This document shows positions 52,881 through 61,090 of a DNA stretch of 64,000 nt, in pieces. The translations under genes and the position numbers were made by a program. Source of the DNA: an uncultured Clostridia bacterium. Lineage in GTDB: Bacteria > Bacillota > Clostridia > Christensenellales > UBA1242. Location of the stretch: contig CANQOO010000001.1 in the NCBI GenBank assembly GCA_947625515.1, positions 242,584 to 306,583 of the forward strand, given 5' to 3'. The notes under the pieces were generated by a model. That model was not told the DNA's origin, ran no database searches, and was given only the letters and a program-made list of their open reading frames with translations. The stretch's first letter is position 1; the number at the start of each line of letters is the position of its first letter.

Positions 52881-53771
52881 ATGGTTTTTGAGAGTTTTGC
52901 CTATTTTTTCAGTCGCATTTGCCTGTTCACCAATTTTGTCAACACGGCACAGGGGTTCCCCAAGCCGCTCTCTTTGGAAGAAGAAAAGGCCGAGTTTGAA
53001 AAAATGAAGAAGGGTGACCAAAAGGCTCGCGAAAAACTTATCAGCCACAACTTGCGTCTGGTGGCACATATCGTGAAAAGGTACACAAATTCTTTGGAGG
53101 CAGACGACCTTCTTTCGGTGGGCACAATTGGGCTGATTAAGGCGATTGACACTTTTGATTATGACAAAAAAGTGCAACTTTCCACCTATGCGGCAAGGTG
53201 CATCAACAACGAAATTTTGATGCTTATCCGTGCAAACAAAAAACACAAAAATGTTGTGTCCATAAACACTCTCACAAACAGCAGCGATGATGACAAAGAG
53301 GTGGAACTTAAAGATGTGCTTTCCTCGGACGACGACGAAGTGTATGTGAAGGTGGAGCAGAATTTGATGATGCAGCAGGTTCGCAGCATAATCAAGCACC
53401 AACTGACGGAGCGAGAGCAGTTGGTCATCAAACTTCGCTATGGCATCGATTGCCCCAAAGCATTGACGCAGAAGGAAGTCTCGCAAAAATTGGGAATTTC
53501 TCGCTCATACATTTCTCGCATCGAAAACAAAACTTTGGAAATTATTCGCCTGGGGCTGGGCGAAAAGGGGCTGACCGGGCATGCTGGCATGGGAAATAAA
53601 CGCGAAGATGGCGGCTTGCAGCGTGACGACAAAGATGACGGCAACGATGCAGGTGATGAGCGGAGGCTGATAAACTGCGACGAAGGTCGGGGGCGAAGGC
53701 TGGCAAAACGTGGCAAAAACAGCGAGGAAGGATGGGAACGAAGCCTGATAAAACGCGACCTTAGAAAATAA
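52881..53771 (+). CDS. sigK: Late mother-cell sporulation sigma factor SigK with extra C-terminal tail
   Basis: Directs late mother-cell gene expression (coat, lysis). 296 aa. A hydrophobic ~25-residue N-terminus before FPKPLSLEEE corresponds to the SigK pro-sequence that is removed by proteolysis. Region 2 is HNLRLVAHIVKRY...DDLLSVGTIGLIKAI, and region 4 is TQKEVSQKLGISRSYISRIE. The gene is continuous, with no skin-type interruption. After region 4 it continues for about 68 residues of basic/acidic, Gly-rich sequence not expected in SigK. AAGGAG precedes the ATG. Confidence 0.9.
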   Translation: MVFESFAYFFSRICLFTNFVNTAQGFPKPLSLEEEKAEFEKMKKGDQKAREKLISHNLRLVAHIVKRYTNSLEADDLLSVGTIGLIKAIDTFDYDKKVQLSTYAARCINNEILMLIRANKKHKNVVSINTLTNSSDDDKEVELKDVLSSDDDEVYVKVEQNLMMQQVRSIIKHQLTEREQLVIKLRYGIDCPKALTQKEVSQKLGISRSYISRIENKTLEIIRLGLGEKGLTGHAGMGNKREDGGLQRDDKDDGNDAGDERRLINCDEGRGRRLAKRGKNSEEGWERSLIKRDLRK

Positions 53772-53900
53772 AAAAATGATTGTCGAATGAAAAATGTTTA
53801 ATTTTGCTTGACAGCAAAAGGATTTAAAATTAAAATGAAAGAAAGTTGTTTAAAAAGACATTTTTCTTTTTTATTCGCATCAAGAGCAGGGGGCAAAAGA

Positions 53901-55262
53901 ATGGATAAAGCGGAATTTTATGATGTTGTTGAGACTTTGATTGTCCCACTCTTTACTGGTTCTGTTCTTGCTGGGGAAATGGAAAGTTCCGCTCGTGATT
54001 TGGAAGTTGCACTTGGCAAAGGAAATTCTGTGTTGCTTAAACCGACCAAAATGGATGACTATCGCTTGATTTTGAAGCGTGGTCAAGCCTTCAAATCATT
54101 TGAGTTGAACCTGATGCGTGCCATCATTCGCGAATTTAGTGCCATTTCTGCCATGGGCATCACGGACAAGATGTATCTTTCGCAGCTGAACAGCATCGCC
54201 ATTGAAAAGGCATTGATTGAAAGCGTCACTGAAAGTGGTGCGGAAACAATTTTGGGCATAATCAATGGTTTGGATCAGTGGTCAACACGCACCTATGAAG
54301 GCAACACCGTTCAACTTGGCATCCTCGTGAATTTGGGTGCAACACAAACGCCGGAAACGCAAACCAAGGTGACTTACAAGGATATTTTGACGAAAAACTT
54401 TTTTGCACTTTTTTCGGACGGGAACAATTCTTTCATTGAGTTTGACAGGACTGGCAATTTGATGGGTCATGTGAACATCCGAAAAGCCAAGGCGGCACCC
54501 ACAATTGCCCCAAGGCCGTTTGAGAGAGTGGCACGTGTTTGCAATGATAAACGCGTGGGCATTGTGCTGACCGTCAAGGGCGACATTTTGGTGTTTTATG
54601 CCCACCAACTTATTTTCGCACGAAGGAACGGCAAGTGGGGCGTATATTCTCACGAAGAAATTATCAAACTTCTTCAAAACAACGCTTCCTACACGGCGAA
54701 GGAGATTCGCAAGGCATTGTATAACACCGCTCTGGACTGCTCTTTCTCTTGCAAAGGGGCGTGCATTGTGTATCTAAATAAGGACAAGACCTGGGATGCA
54801 CTCAATCACATTGACGCCGCCGACTTGGTGTCGGAAGAGCATTTCAATATGAAAAAGCAAATGGAACTTGAAGAAGCGGAAAAACTTTACAACCTCAACA
54901 ACGCGAAAGAGATGATTGCACGTTTCAGCATGACATATGACGAATTTTTGGTCAAGAATGAATGCATCAAGACCATGGCTCTACGCAAAATCGTTGCGGG
55001 CAAAAAATTGCAGGAAATTGACAGAAAACTGATTGAAGAAATGACCTCTGTGGACGGGGCAACCATTGTGGACTATGACGGCACAATCATTGCTGTGGGG
55101 GCGATTATCAAAATTGAAGCGGGCAGCGTGGGCGGCGGCCGACTGGCTGCAACTGCCACAATGGCAAAATATGGAACGGCAATTAAGGTGTCGCAAGACG
55201 GCGTTATGACCGGCTTCTCCGTGGATAAACGCGGCGAAGTGAAGCAAATTTTTGATGTCTAA
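53901..55262 (+). CDS. Protein with C-terminal diadenylate-cyclase (DAC/DisA_N)-like domain
   Basis: 453 aa. Residues ~1-270 are an N-terminal region I do not recognise. Residues ~285-453 resemble the DAC fold: ALDCSFSCKGACIVYLNKD, a helical insertion, then GKKLQEIDRKLIEEMTSVDGATIVDYDG with the DGA motif (Asp385) and AATATMAKYGTAIKVSQDG. The second motif, normally RHR, reads RLA (Arg414). In known enzymes DGA and RHR bind ATP to make c-di-AMP, so activity is uncertain. GGGGG lies 7 bases before the ATG; upstream in-frame ATGs lack a site. It may be a c-di-AMP synthase variant or a nucleotide sensor. Confidence 0.68.
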   Translation: MDKAEFYDVVETLIVPLFTGSVLAGEMESSARDLEVALGKGNSVLLKPTKMDDYRLILKRGQAFKSFELNLMRAIIREFSAISAMGITDKMYLSQLNSIAIEKALIESVTESGAETILGIINGLDQWSTRTYEGNTVQLGILVNLGATQTPETQTKVTYKDILTKNFFALFSDGNNSFIEFDRTGNLMGHVNIRKAKAAPTIAPRPFERVARVCNDKRVGIVLTVKGDILVFYAHQLIFARRNGKWGVYSHEEIIKLLQNNASYTAKEIRKALYNTALDCSFSCKGACIVYLNKDKTWDALNHIDAADLVSEEHFNMKKQMELEEAEKLYNLNNAKEMIARFSMTYDEFLVKNECIKTMALRKIVAGKKLQEIDRKLIEEMTSVDGATIVDYDGTIIAVGAIIKIEAGSVGGGRLAATATMAKYGTAIKVSQDGVMTGFSVDKRGEVKQIFDV

Positions 55263-55391
55263 TCATGACTTTTTTGTTTGAGAAGTTTCAAATTTTTGTG
55301 AGGATTTGTTCGCGAGAAATAATTTCATATCCACAAATTTTCGGGGCGGAAATAAGGAAAACTTTTTTGCACAACAAATTCGCAATTTTGC

Positions 55392-55420
55392 TTGACAAAA
55401 ATAAATTTTTTTGGGATAAT
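55392..55420 (+). promoter_or_regulatory. Promoter of phase-variable paralogue A
   Basis: TTGACA, 17-base spacer, GATAAT, then a ~197-base AT-rich leader (55421-55617). The last ~60 bases of the leader are nearly identical to those before paralogue B and contain AAAAAGGAGAGAC as ribosome binding site. Confidence 0.8.
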
Positions 55421-55617
55421 AATAAAGATTTTAAAAATTGATGTTTGAAACAAACAAATTTTTAAATAAGTTGTTTCAATTTGCAACAAGTTGAAGCCAC
55501 TGTCAAAAACAATAACTAATTTAAGAACAAATTGTTGTATTTAAAAATATCAATAAAATTATCATCAAATTCAAAATTTGAGCGAAAATATTATTGTGTG
55601 AAAAAGGAGAGACAAAT

Positions 55618-56961
55618 ATGAAGCATAAATTTGCGGGGGGGGGTATATTTGATAAGCTAAAATACACTGGCTTTGTTTGCTTGTTTCTCTTTGTTATTGC
55701 ATGCACAATGACCAACATTGTTTTGGCTGCTCTTTCGACTGGCATCGAGGGCGGCTTTTCTGTTATCTATGACGTTCCGCAGGACCTATGGGACCGTGTG
55801 TCACAAGTTTTTGACAAGAGCAATGTCAACAAACTTTTGTGGAACATTTCAGGTGACAGCACAGCGACGGTGGACAATATGGCACCGATTGAGGCCCTCG
55901 CTGCAACAAGGATGACTTCTGCGGACATGATTGCAAACTACAACAAGGTGAACCCCGCATCTGTGGACAAGGATTCTGCTTCTGCAAATGCCGCCTCTGC
56001 AAGCGATAATTTAATTCTTGCAAACTCTGCTTCTGCGGACAACGATTATTCTGTTTCCGCGATGAGCAATGACGCAGAAATTGTTGTCACACTGGGCGGG
56101 CTTAAATGGACGCCAGTATATCTCTCTACAACAAATGAGGGGAAAGATAATGAGCCGCACGACGTGATTCTCACTTTGTGGCTGGCGGACAATCAGCAAG
56201 ATGCCTGGGCTGACAGAAAAGCCGACGAAGGTGATTATTATGGCTTCCTGGATGGGGCACTTTATTCCGACTTTGCTGCTGATTGGTATGAAATTAACCC
56301 AACAGAGGCGTATCCAGCCCATATGTATGGGACATCTTATGTAAGGGCTGTGACACTTAACAATGGTGGAGCTTATGCCACATCTGGAACTGAGGCAGCG
56401 ACAGTTGGACAAAGCAAGGACAGTGCCTTTGCAACATTCACTATGTCTGAATTTGGTCTTACACAATATCTTGTGACACCAGAACAGGTGTCTTGGCAAG
56501 AGAGTGGAGAAAGTACAAAACTGCAATTTGAACATTATTTTTGGTACGATCTTCCCAATGAAAACTGGGGAGGCAAGGACAAAGTCCCAGACATGGATTT
56601 TTATGATGATTACAATTATGCAGACAAAGAGGGTAATGACGCTTGGAAAAACGATTATCTTTGGCTTCCATCATTATCTGAAACTGGTTACAGCGAAACA
56701 CTAATTGGAATTTGGCAGACTTCAACAGCACAGAGAGCTCTCAGCAAAACAAGCGTAAGCGGAGGGGTTGGAATAACCAATAATGTTGGCAAGATTACTC
56801 AAACTTCTTGGCTACGCTCTGGCTTTGGTAATTATGCTCGCACGGCCTATTCTTTGCTTGCGGAAGGCAGCGAACGGTCATATCACTATGTCTCTGATTC
56901 CGTGGCAGTGCGTCCAGCACTGCACCTTAACCTCACTGAGGTGGCAAAGAGTCTGAAATAA
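55618..56961 (+). CDS. Surface-type protein with variable C-terminal module, paralogue A (G9 tract)
   Basis: 447 aa, unknown function. The G9 tract sits at codons 6-9 (AGGG). One membrane helix (~residues 17-40, CLFLFVIACTMTNIVLAAL) may be a signal anchor. Residues ~100-150 are a Ser/Ala/Asp-rich linker. The body, LGGLKWTPVYLSTT to GNDAWKNDYLWLPSLSETGY, is shared with paralogue B and the gene at 63077. The C-terminus is SWLRSG-variable-VRPALHLNLTEVAKSLK, resembling DUF6273-type modules (recalled, not searched). Eight or ten G would each bring a stop within seven codons of the tract. Currently in frame. Confidence 0.8.
   Translation: MKHKFAGGGIFDKLKYTGFVCLFLFVIACTMTNIVLAALSTGIEGGFSVIYDVPQDLWDRVSQVFDKSNVNKLLWNISGDSTATVDNMAPIEALAATRMTSADMIANYNKVNPASVDKDSASANAASASDNLILANSASADNDYSVSAMSNDAEIVVTLGGLKWTPVYLSTTNEGKDNEPHDVILTLWLADNQQDAWADRKADEGDYYGFLDGALYSDFAADWYEINPTEAYPAHMYGTSYVRAVTLNNGGAYATSGTEAATVGQSKDSAFATFTMSEFGLTQYLVTPEQVSWQESGESTKLQFEHYFWYDLPNENWGGKDKVPDMDFYDDYNYADKEGNDAWKNDYLWLPSLSETGYSETLIGIWQTSTAQRALSKTSVSGGVGITNNVGKITQTSWLRSGFGNYARTAYSLLAEGSERSYHYVSDSVAVRPALHLNLTEVAKSLK
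55635..55643 (+). repeat. G9 homopolymer at the start of paralogue A
   Basis: Nine G after GC, 17 bases past the A of the ATG. One more G gives TAT ATT TGA; one fewer gives GTA TAT TTG ATA AGC TAA. Confidence 0.92.
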
Positions 56962-57100
56962 ATAAGGAACAATAACAGTTTTAACCATGGTGCGGAATCT
57001 GCAACAGGCAAAAAGCCTGCAAGCAATAGAAAGTCAACGAAGCAAAAAATAGTTAAATGAAAAAAATAGTTTGAAAAAAACAAATTTTGCATTTTGAAAT

Positions 57101-57127
57101 AAAAATCTCTGCGGGGCAGAGATTTTT
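57101..57127 (+). terminator. Terminator between paralogues A and B
   Basis: AAAAATCTCTGC-GGG-GCAGAGATTTTTT stem-loop, about 140 bases after the stop of paralogue A. Confidence 0.88.
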
Positions 57128-57149
57128 TCATTATGGCTGAATTTTTTGC

Positions 57150-57178
57150 TTGACAAAAATAATTTTTTTTGAGATAAT
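57150..57178 (+). promoter_or_regulatory. Promoter of phase-variable paralogue B
   Basis: TTGACA, 17-base spacer, GATAAT, copying the arrangement before paralogue A; a ~190-base leader follows (57179-57370). Each paralogue therefore has its own promoter. Confidence 0.8.
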
Positions 57179-57370
57179 ATAAATGAATTTTCATTGATAT
57201 TTCAAAAAGCTAATAACAACAAGTGTTATTTGCTTAAAATTGAACCAAGTTGAATCACTTCCTGAAACAACATGGTAATTTAAATTGTTATCATAGAAAA
57301 ATATCAATAAAAACTTATCAAATTCAAAATTTGAGCAAAAATATTATTGTGGGAAAAAGGAGAGACAGAA

Positions 57371-58693
57371 ATGAGACGTAAATTCGCGGGGGGGGGTATA
57401 TTTGATAAGCTGAAATACACCGGCTTTGTTTGTCTTTTTCTTTTTGTCATTGCATGCACAATGACTAACATTGTTTTGGCTGCTCTTTCGACCGGCATTG
57501 AGGGTGGCTTTTCTGTTATCTATGATGTTCCGCAAGACCTTTGGGACCGTGTGTCACAAATTTTTGACAAGAGCAATGTCAACAAATTGTTGTGGCAAAT
57601 TTCTGGTGACAGCACAGCAACTGTGGACAACATGGCACCGATTGAGGCCCTCGCTGCAACAAGGATGACTTCTGCGGATATGATTGCAAACTACAACAAG
57701 GTGAATGCTGCCTCTGCGGACGAGGATTCTGCTTCCGCAAATGCGGCCTCTGCAAGCGATTATTTAATTCCTGCGAACGACGACTATTCCGTCTCCTCCA
57801 AAGATTATAATGCAGAGATTATCATTGAATTTTGTGGATTAAAATGGACACCAGTCTATCTTTCCACAACAAATGAAGGAAAAGACGGCGAGCCGCACGA
57901 CGTGATTCTCACCTTGTGGCTGACAGACAATCAGCAGGACGTTTGGACAGGACGAGCAGCAGATGAGGGAGATTATTATGGCTTCTTGGACGGGGCATTG
58001 TATAGTGATTGGTCTGCAAATTGGGAAGCTGAAAACCCAACAGAAACTTATCCAGCCAATATGTATGGCACAAGTTATATTCGTGTGGTGACCCTCAACA
58101 ACGGTGGAACCTATGCCACATCTGGAACTGAGGCAACGACAGTTGGACAAAGCAAGGACAGTGCTTTTGCAACATTCACTATGCCTGAATTTGGTCTTAC
58201 ACAATATCTTGTGACACCAGAACAGGTGTCTTGGCAAGAGAGTGGACAAAGTGCAAAAGACCTATTCGGCAGGAAAGACGACCCAAACGATAACTGGGGT
58301 GATAAGACAAAAGTTCCAGATACGGGTTTTGTTGAGAATGGGAAATATAATTATGCAGACAAAGAGGGCAATGACGCGTGGAAAAACGATTATATCTGGC
58401 TTCCGTCTCTTTGTGAAACGGGATATGATAACACCTACAACGGATTTTGGAAGACGTCAGCTGCTCAAAGAAGCATAGAAAACAGTAGCGAATCTAGACG
58501 AATTGGCAAGGACAATGGCAGTATTACAATGCGTTCCATGCTGCGGTCGGGCGACTGCATGCGAGCCGACTATGTGGGGACTTTGTTTGTGGACGGCAAC
58601 GGCTGGAGCAATCTCAATCTTTTCAGTTCTTATGGTGTGCGGCCAGCACTTCATCTTAATTTGACGGCAGTGGCAAAGAGTTTGCATAAGTAG
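57371..58693 (+). CDS. Surface-type protein with variable C-terminal module, paralogue B (G9 tract)
   Basis: 440 aa, tandem paralogue of A. Residues 1-~125 are almost identical (FAGGGIFDKLKYTGFVCLF and onward), and the middle is highly similar. The region after GNDAWKNDYIWLPSLCETGY is strongly diverged until VRPALHLNLTAVAKSLHK. In the variable part WLRS is replaced by MLRSGDCMRADY. Same membrane segment and Ser/Ala linker. The G9 tract is at the same codons, and both one-base slips give stops within seven codons. AAAGGAGAGAC precedes the ATG. Ligand and function unknown. Confidence 0.8.
   Translation: MRRKFAGGGIFDKLKYTGFVCLFLFVIACTMTNIVLAALSTGIEGGFSVIYDVPQDLWDRVSQIFDKSNVNKLLWQISGDSTATVDNMAPIEALAATRMTSADMIANYNKVNAASADEDSASANAASASDYLIPANDDYSVSSKDYNAEIIIEFCGLKWTPVYLSTTNEGKDGEPHDVILTLWLTDNQQDVWTGRAADEGDYYGFLDGALYSDWSANWEAENPTETYPANMYGTSYIRVVTLNNGGTYATSGTEATTVGQSKDSAFATFTMPEFGLTQYLVTPEQVSWQESGQSAKDLFGRKDDPNDNWGDKTKVPDTGFVENGKYNYADKEGNDAWKNDYIWLPSLCETGYDNTYNGFWKTSAAQRSIENSSESRRIGKDNGSITMRSMLRSGDCMRADYVGTLFVDGNGWSNLNLFSSYGVRPALHLNLTAVAKSLHK
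57388..57396 (+). repeat. G9 homopolymer at the start of paralogue B
   Basis: Nine G in the same codon context as in paralogue A. One more G gives TAT ATT TGA; one fewer gives GTA TAT TTG ATA AGC TGA. Confidence 0.92.
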
Positions 58694-58733
58694 GAAGATG
58701 CACCGCTTGTTGGAATTTTAGCAGATGACACAT

Positions 58734-58852
58734 AGAACCTGAAAGATGTGTCCCATTGACGGCAGTTATGTCCGCGTAGATGACCAGGAGCATGACATGA
58801 TGAGTTCTTCACACACATTTCGCAAAATCAGTGCGAGGGGACTCATTTTTTT
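58734..58852 (+). ncRNA. Candidate structured leader or attenuator RNA
   Basis: AGAAC (58734) can pair with GTTCT (58804-58808). That GTTC is also part of ATGAGTTC, which pairs with GGACTCAT (58839-58846) ahead of T7, with an inner CGCA/TGCG stem. Two mutually exclusive pairings, one a terminator, resemble an attenuator. A further ATGTC/GACAT helix lies inside. No known riboswitch motif recognised. It precedes the spoIIM-like gene. Confidence 0.35.
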
Positions 58853-58876
58853 ATGAATTTGTTAATATGATATCAT

Positions 58877-59500
58877 ATGGTCAAGTCTTTCAGGGCGAAG
58901 GGAATTGCAAATGAGTTGAAATTTTCCTGCGGGAATGCAGTTCGGGCAAACAAGGTCAAGTTTTTCACGATTGTTGCCCTGGCACTTGCCGCAATTGCAA
59001 TTGGCGTTGTTGTTGCCGTGAAAAGCCACAACAACTTTGATTTATGCAGGCTGAGAGAAATCAATTTGGACGATTTTTATGCCGGGGTGGCGGCGTCGTC
59101 CTCGGCTTTTTTATCGCGATGCCTTTCCTTGCTTGTCAATGTTGTGCTGATTTGCTTGCTTTCGCTTTCTCCATATCTCTTTCCGCTGGCGTGTGCTTTG
59201 TTTGTGTTCCGAGCTTATCTGTTTGGACTGAATTTTGCACTGATTTTTGTATTTTATGGCATTGGCTCGCTTTTCACCGCTGTGGTCATCATCCTGCCGT
59301 GCGGGCTGATGACCTTGCTGGCACTCATCCTCTTTTATGTCATCTTGGAGCGGCTGAATTACGGCTGCAAAAGATATGGCGGGGCACAGGTCAGTCGAGT
59401 TGCCATTGTCATCTCTGCCATTCTGATTTTGCTTGCCCTAAACTTGGTGGAAACAGTGCTTCTTTGCATTTTAAGTGGCAGAGTGATTGTTGTGATTTAG
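58877..59500 (+). CDS. spoIIM: SpoIIM-like membrane protein
   Basis: 207 aa with about five hydrophobic segments. Size, topology and the position ahead of a dacF-type gene (as in Bacillus, where spoIIM and dacF are near neighbours) suggest SpoIIM, part of the DMP peptidoglycan-degrading complex of engulfment. Sequence signatures are weak, so this is a moderate call. The ATG directly follows TATCAT and has no Shine-Dalgarno sequence. If TATCAT is the -10 box, the true start lies further in, for example TTG at 58916 behind AAGGGA. Confidence 0.5.
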   Translation: MVKSFRAKGIANELKFSCGNAVRANKVKFFTIVALALAAIAIGVVVAVKSHNNFDLCRLREINLDDFYAGVAASSSAFLSRCLSLLVNVVLICLLSLSPYLFPLACALFVFRAYLFGLNFALIFVFYGIGSLFTAVVIILPCGLMTLLALILFYVILERLNYGCKRYGGAQVSRVAIVISAILILLALNLVETVLLCILSGRVIVVI

Positions 59501-59565
59501 ACTTTTTCATTTTGAATAAAACGCTTCTTTTTGAAAAAACTATAAGCATCAAAAAGGAGTTTTTT

Positions 59566-60828
59566 ATGACAAGATTGTGGAACAGAATTTTTCATCACAA
59601 TTTCAGCACAGTGGCAAAGAAAGAGAAAAATGACGGCAAAAATGGTGGTGCAAGTTTTTGGCAGAAAGTTGGGCGTACATCAATATGTGGTGTATTATGC
59701 TGCATAATACTCTCAATAATTTGTGGTGGTATGCAGACTCCGGCAGTTGTGAGTGCGGCTGCGGACGTGTTTGATTTGGCAAGCAAAAGTGCCATTCTGA
59801 TGGAAATGGACAGCGGCGAAGTGCTTTTCACAAAAAACGAAACCGAGCATTTGCCTGTGGCGAGCATGGTGAAGATGATGACAATTTTGATTTCTTTGGA
59901 AGAGCTTGAAGCAGGGAATGTGGCACTTGACACGAAAATCACCACAACCGAGAACGCCTCAAAAATGGGCGGCTCGCAGGTGTTTTTGGACCCATATGTG
60001 GAATATTCCTTCGAGGACTTGTTGAAGTCGGTGATTATGGCGTCCGCAAATGACGCAAGCGTGGCTTTGGCGGAATATTTCAACGGCAACGAGACTGCTT
60101 TCACCAATCGCATGAACAAGCGTGCAAAAGAACTTGGCATGGCGGACACGCACTATGCCAACTGCACCGGTTTGCCGGCTCCGGAGCAATATTCCTCCGC
60201 AAAGGACACCGCGGTGGTGCTGAAAGAAATTTTGAAGCACGATGTTTATCACAACTATTCCACAATTTGGATGGATGAACTTGTGCATCCGTCCGGCAGA
60301 AAAACTGAACTTGTGAACACCAACAGGCTGATTAGATATTATCAAGGCTGCGACGGCGGCAAGACCGGCTCCACAAACGAAGCCGGTTGCTGTCTTGGGG
60401 CGTCTGCCGTGCGAAACGGAATGAGATTGATTTCCGTCGTTGTGGGGGCACCAAACAGCCAGACGCGTTTCAACGAAAGTGCCACACTGTTCAATTTTGG
60501 CTTTGCAAATTTTGAGTCGCAAAAATTGGTGGATAGCTCGGCAGAAATTGCCTCTCTGCCTGTTTGCAAAGGAAAGGTGGACACCATTGGCGTGTTTGCC
60601 GAAGAGGACTTTTCCGCAGTGATGAAGAAAGGCGACAAGTCCGGCTATGACGTCAGCGTGGAGGTGGACGAAAAAATTGTCGCTCCCGCAAAAAATGGCG
60701 ATGTTGTTGGCTGTGCAACCGTCACGAAAAATGGAAATGTCATCAAAAAAATTCCAATCATTGTGAAACAAGACATCCAACATCTGTCCTGGTTTGAAAC
60801 GGCGAAAGAAGTCGTGGAGAGGTGGTGA
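59566..60828 (+). CDS. dacF: D-alanyl-D-alanine carboxypeptidase (DacF/PBP5 type)
   Basis: Trims the terminal D-Ala of peptidoglycan stem peptides. 420 aa. Active-site motifs: SMVK (Ser100, Lys103), SAN (Ser160) and KTG (Lys266 in GGKTGST). A C-terminal PBP5-like beta domain starts at about residue 320. AAGGAG precedes the ATG. An unusually long, basic ~45-residue N-terminus precedes the signal helix (ICGVLCCIILSIICGG), which is encoded by a copy of the dispersed palindromic repeat. There is no clear C-terminal amphipathic anchor. The dacF name rests on the sporulation context. Confidence 0.88.
   Translation: MTRLWNRIFHHNFSTVAKKEKNDGKNGGASFWQKVGRTSICGVLCCIILSIICGGMQTPAVVSAAADVFDLASKSAILMEMDSGEVLFTKNETEHLPVASMVKMMTILISLEELEAGNVALDTKITTTENASKMGGSQVFLDPYVEYSFEDLLKSVIMASANDASVALAEYFNGNETAFTNRMNKRAKELGMADTHYANCTGLPAPEQYSSAKDTAVVLKEILKHDVYHNYSTIWMDELVHPSGRKTELVNTNRLIRYYQGCDGGKTGSTNEAGCCLGASAVRNGMRLISVVVGAPNSQTRFNESATLFNFGFANFESQKLVDSSAEIASLPVCKGKVDTIGVFAEEDFSAVMKKGDKSGYDVSVEVDEKIVAPAKNGDVVGCATVTKNGNVIKKIPIIVKQDIQHLSWFETAKEVVERW
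59683..59742 (+). repeat. Dispersed palindromic repeat, copy 3, inside dacF
   Basis: ATGTGGTGTATTATGC-TGCATAATAC followed by TTTGTGGTGGTATGCAGA, closely matching copy 2 base for base. In frame it codes for the hydrophobic core of the signal peptide. Confidence 0.7.
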
Positions 60829-60948
60829 AAATAAATACAAAATTGCAAGCGGCAGACAATTAGGCGGTCATTTTGGAAACGCGGCGGATTGATGCAAAGA
60901 AGCTTTAAAGAGGACGATTGAAGAAGCGTCGCGTGCAAGAGCGAAAAG

Positions 60949-60977
60949 AGGACTGGATTTTTCCCAGTCTTTTTTTT
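60949..60977 (+). terminator. Terminator after dacF
   Basis: GACTGG-ATTTTTC-CCAGTC followed by T8, about 120 bases past the dacF stop. Confidence 0.8.
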
Positions 60978-61054
60978 GTCGCGGCCGTTCTTTGTGTGCT
61001 GTTTGGCTGTTTTTGTGCGTTTTGCCACTTTTGGGTATTTTGGCACGATTTTGT

Positions 61055-61084
61055 TTGCGTTTTGGCGGCGAAAAGTGATATAAT
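61055..61084 (+). promoter_or_regulatory. Promoter of scpA-scpB
   Basis: TTGCGT, 18-base spacer, TATAAT (extended TGATATAAT). Six bases separate the -10 box from the scpA ATG. Confidence 0.65.
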
Positions 61085-61090
61085 CCTCAT

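Noticed and set aside
52881..53771. A skin-like element interrupting sigK
   Set aside because: Regions 2 and 4 are in one continuous frame with no inserted DNA.
59044..59565. Upstream extension of the dacF frame through the spoIIM-like gene
   Set aside because: It overlaps the spoIIM-like gene in another frame; the ATG at 59566 has AAGGAG at the right spacing.
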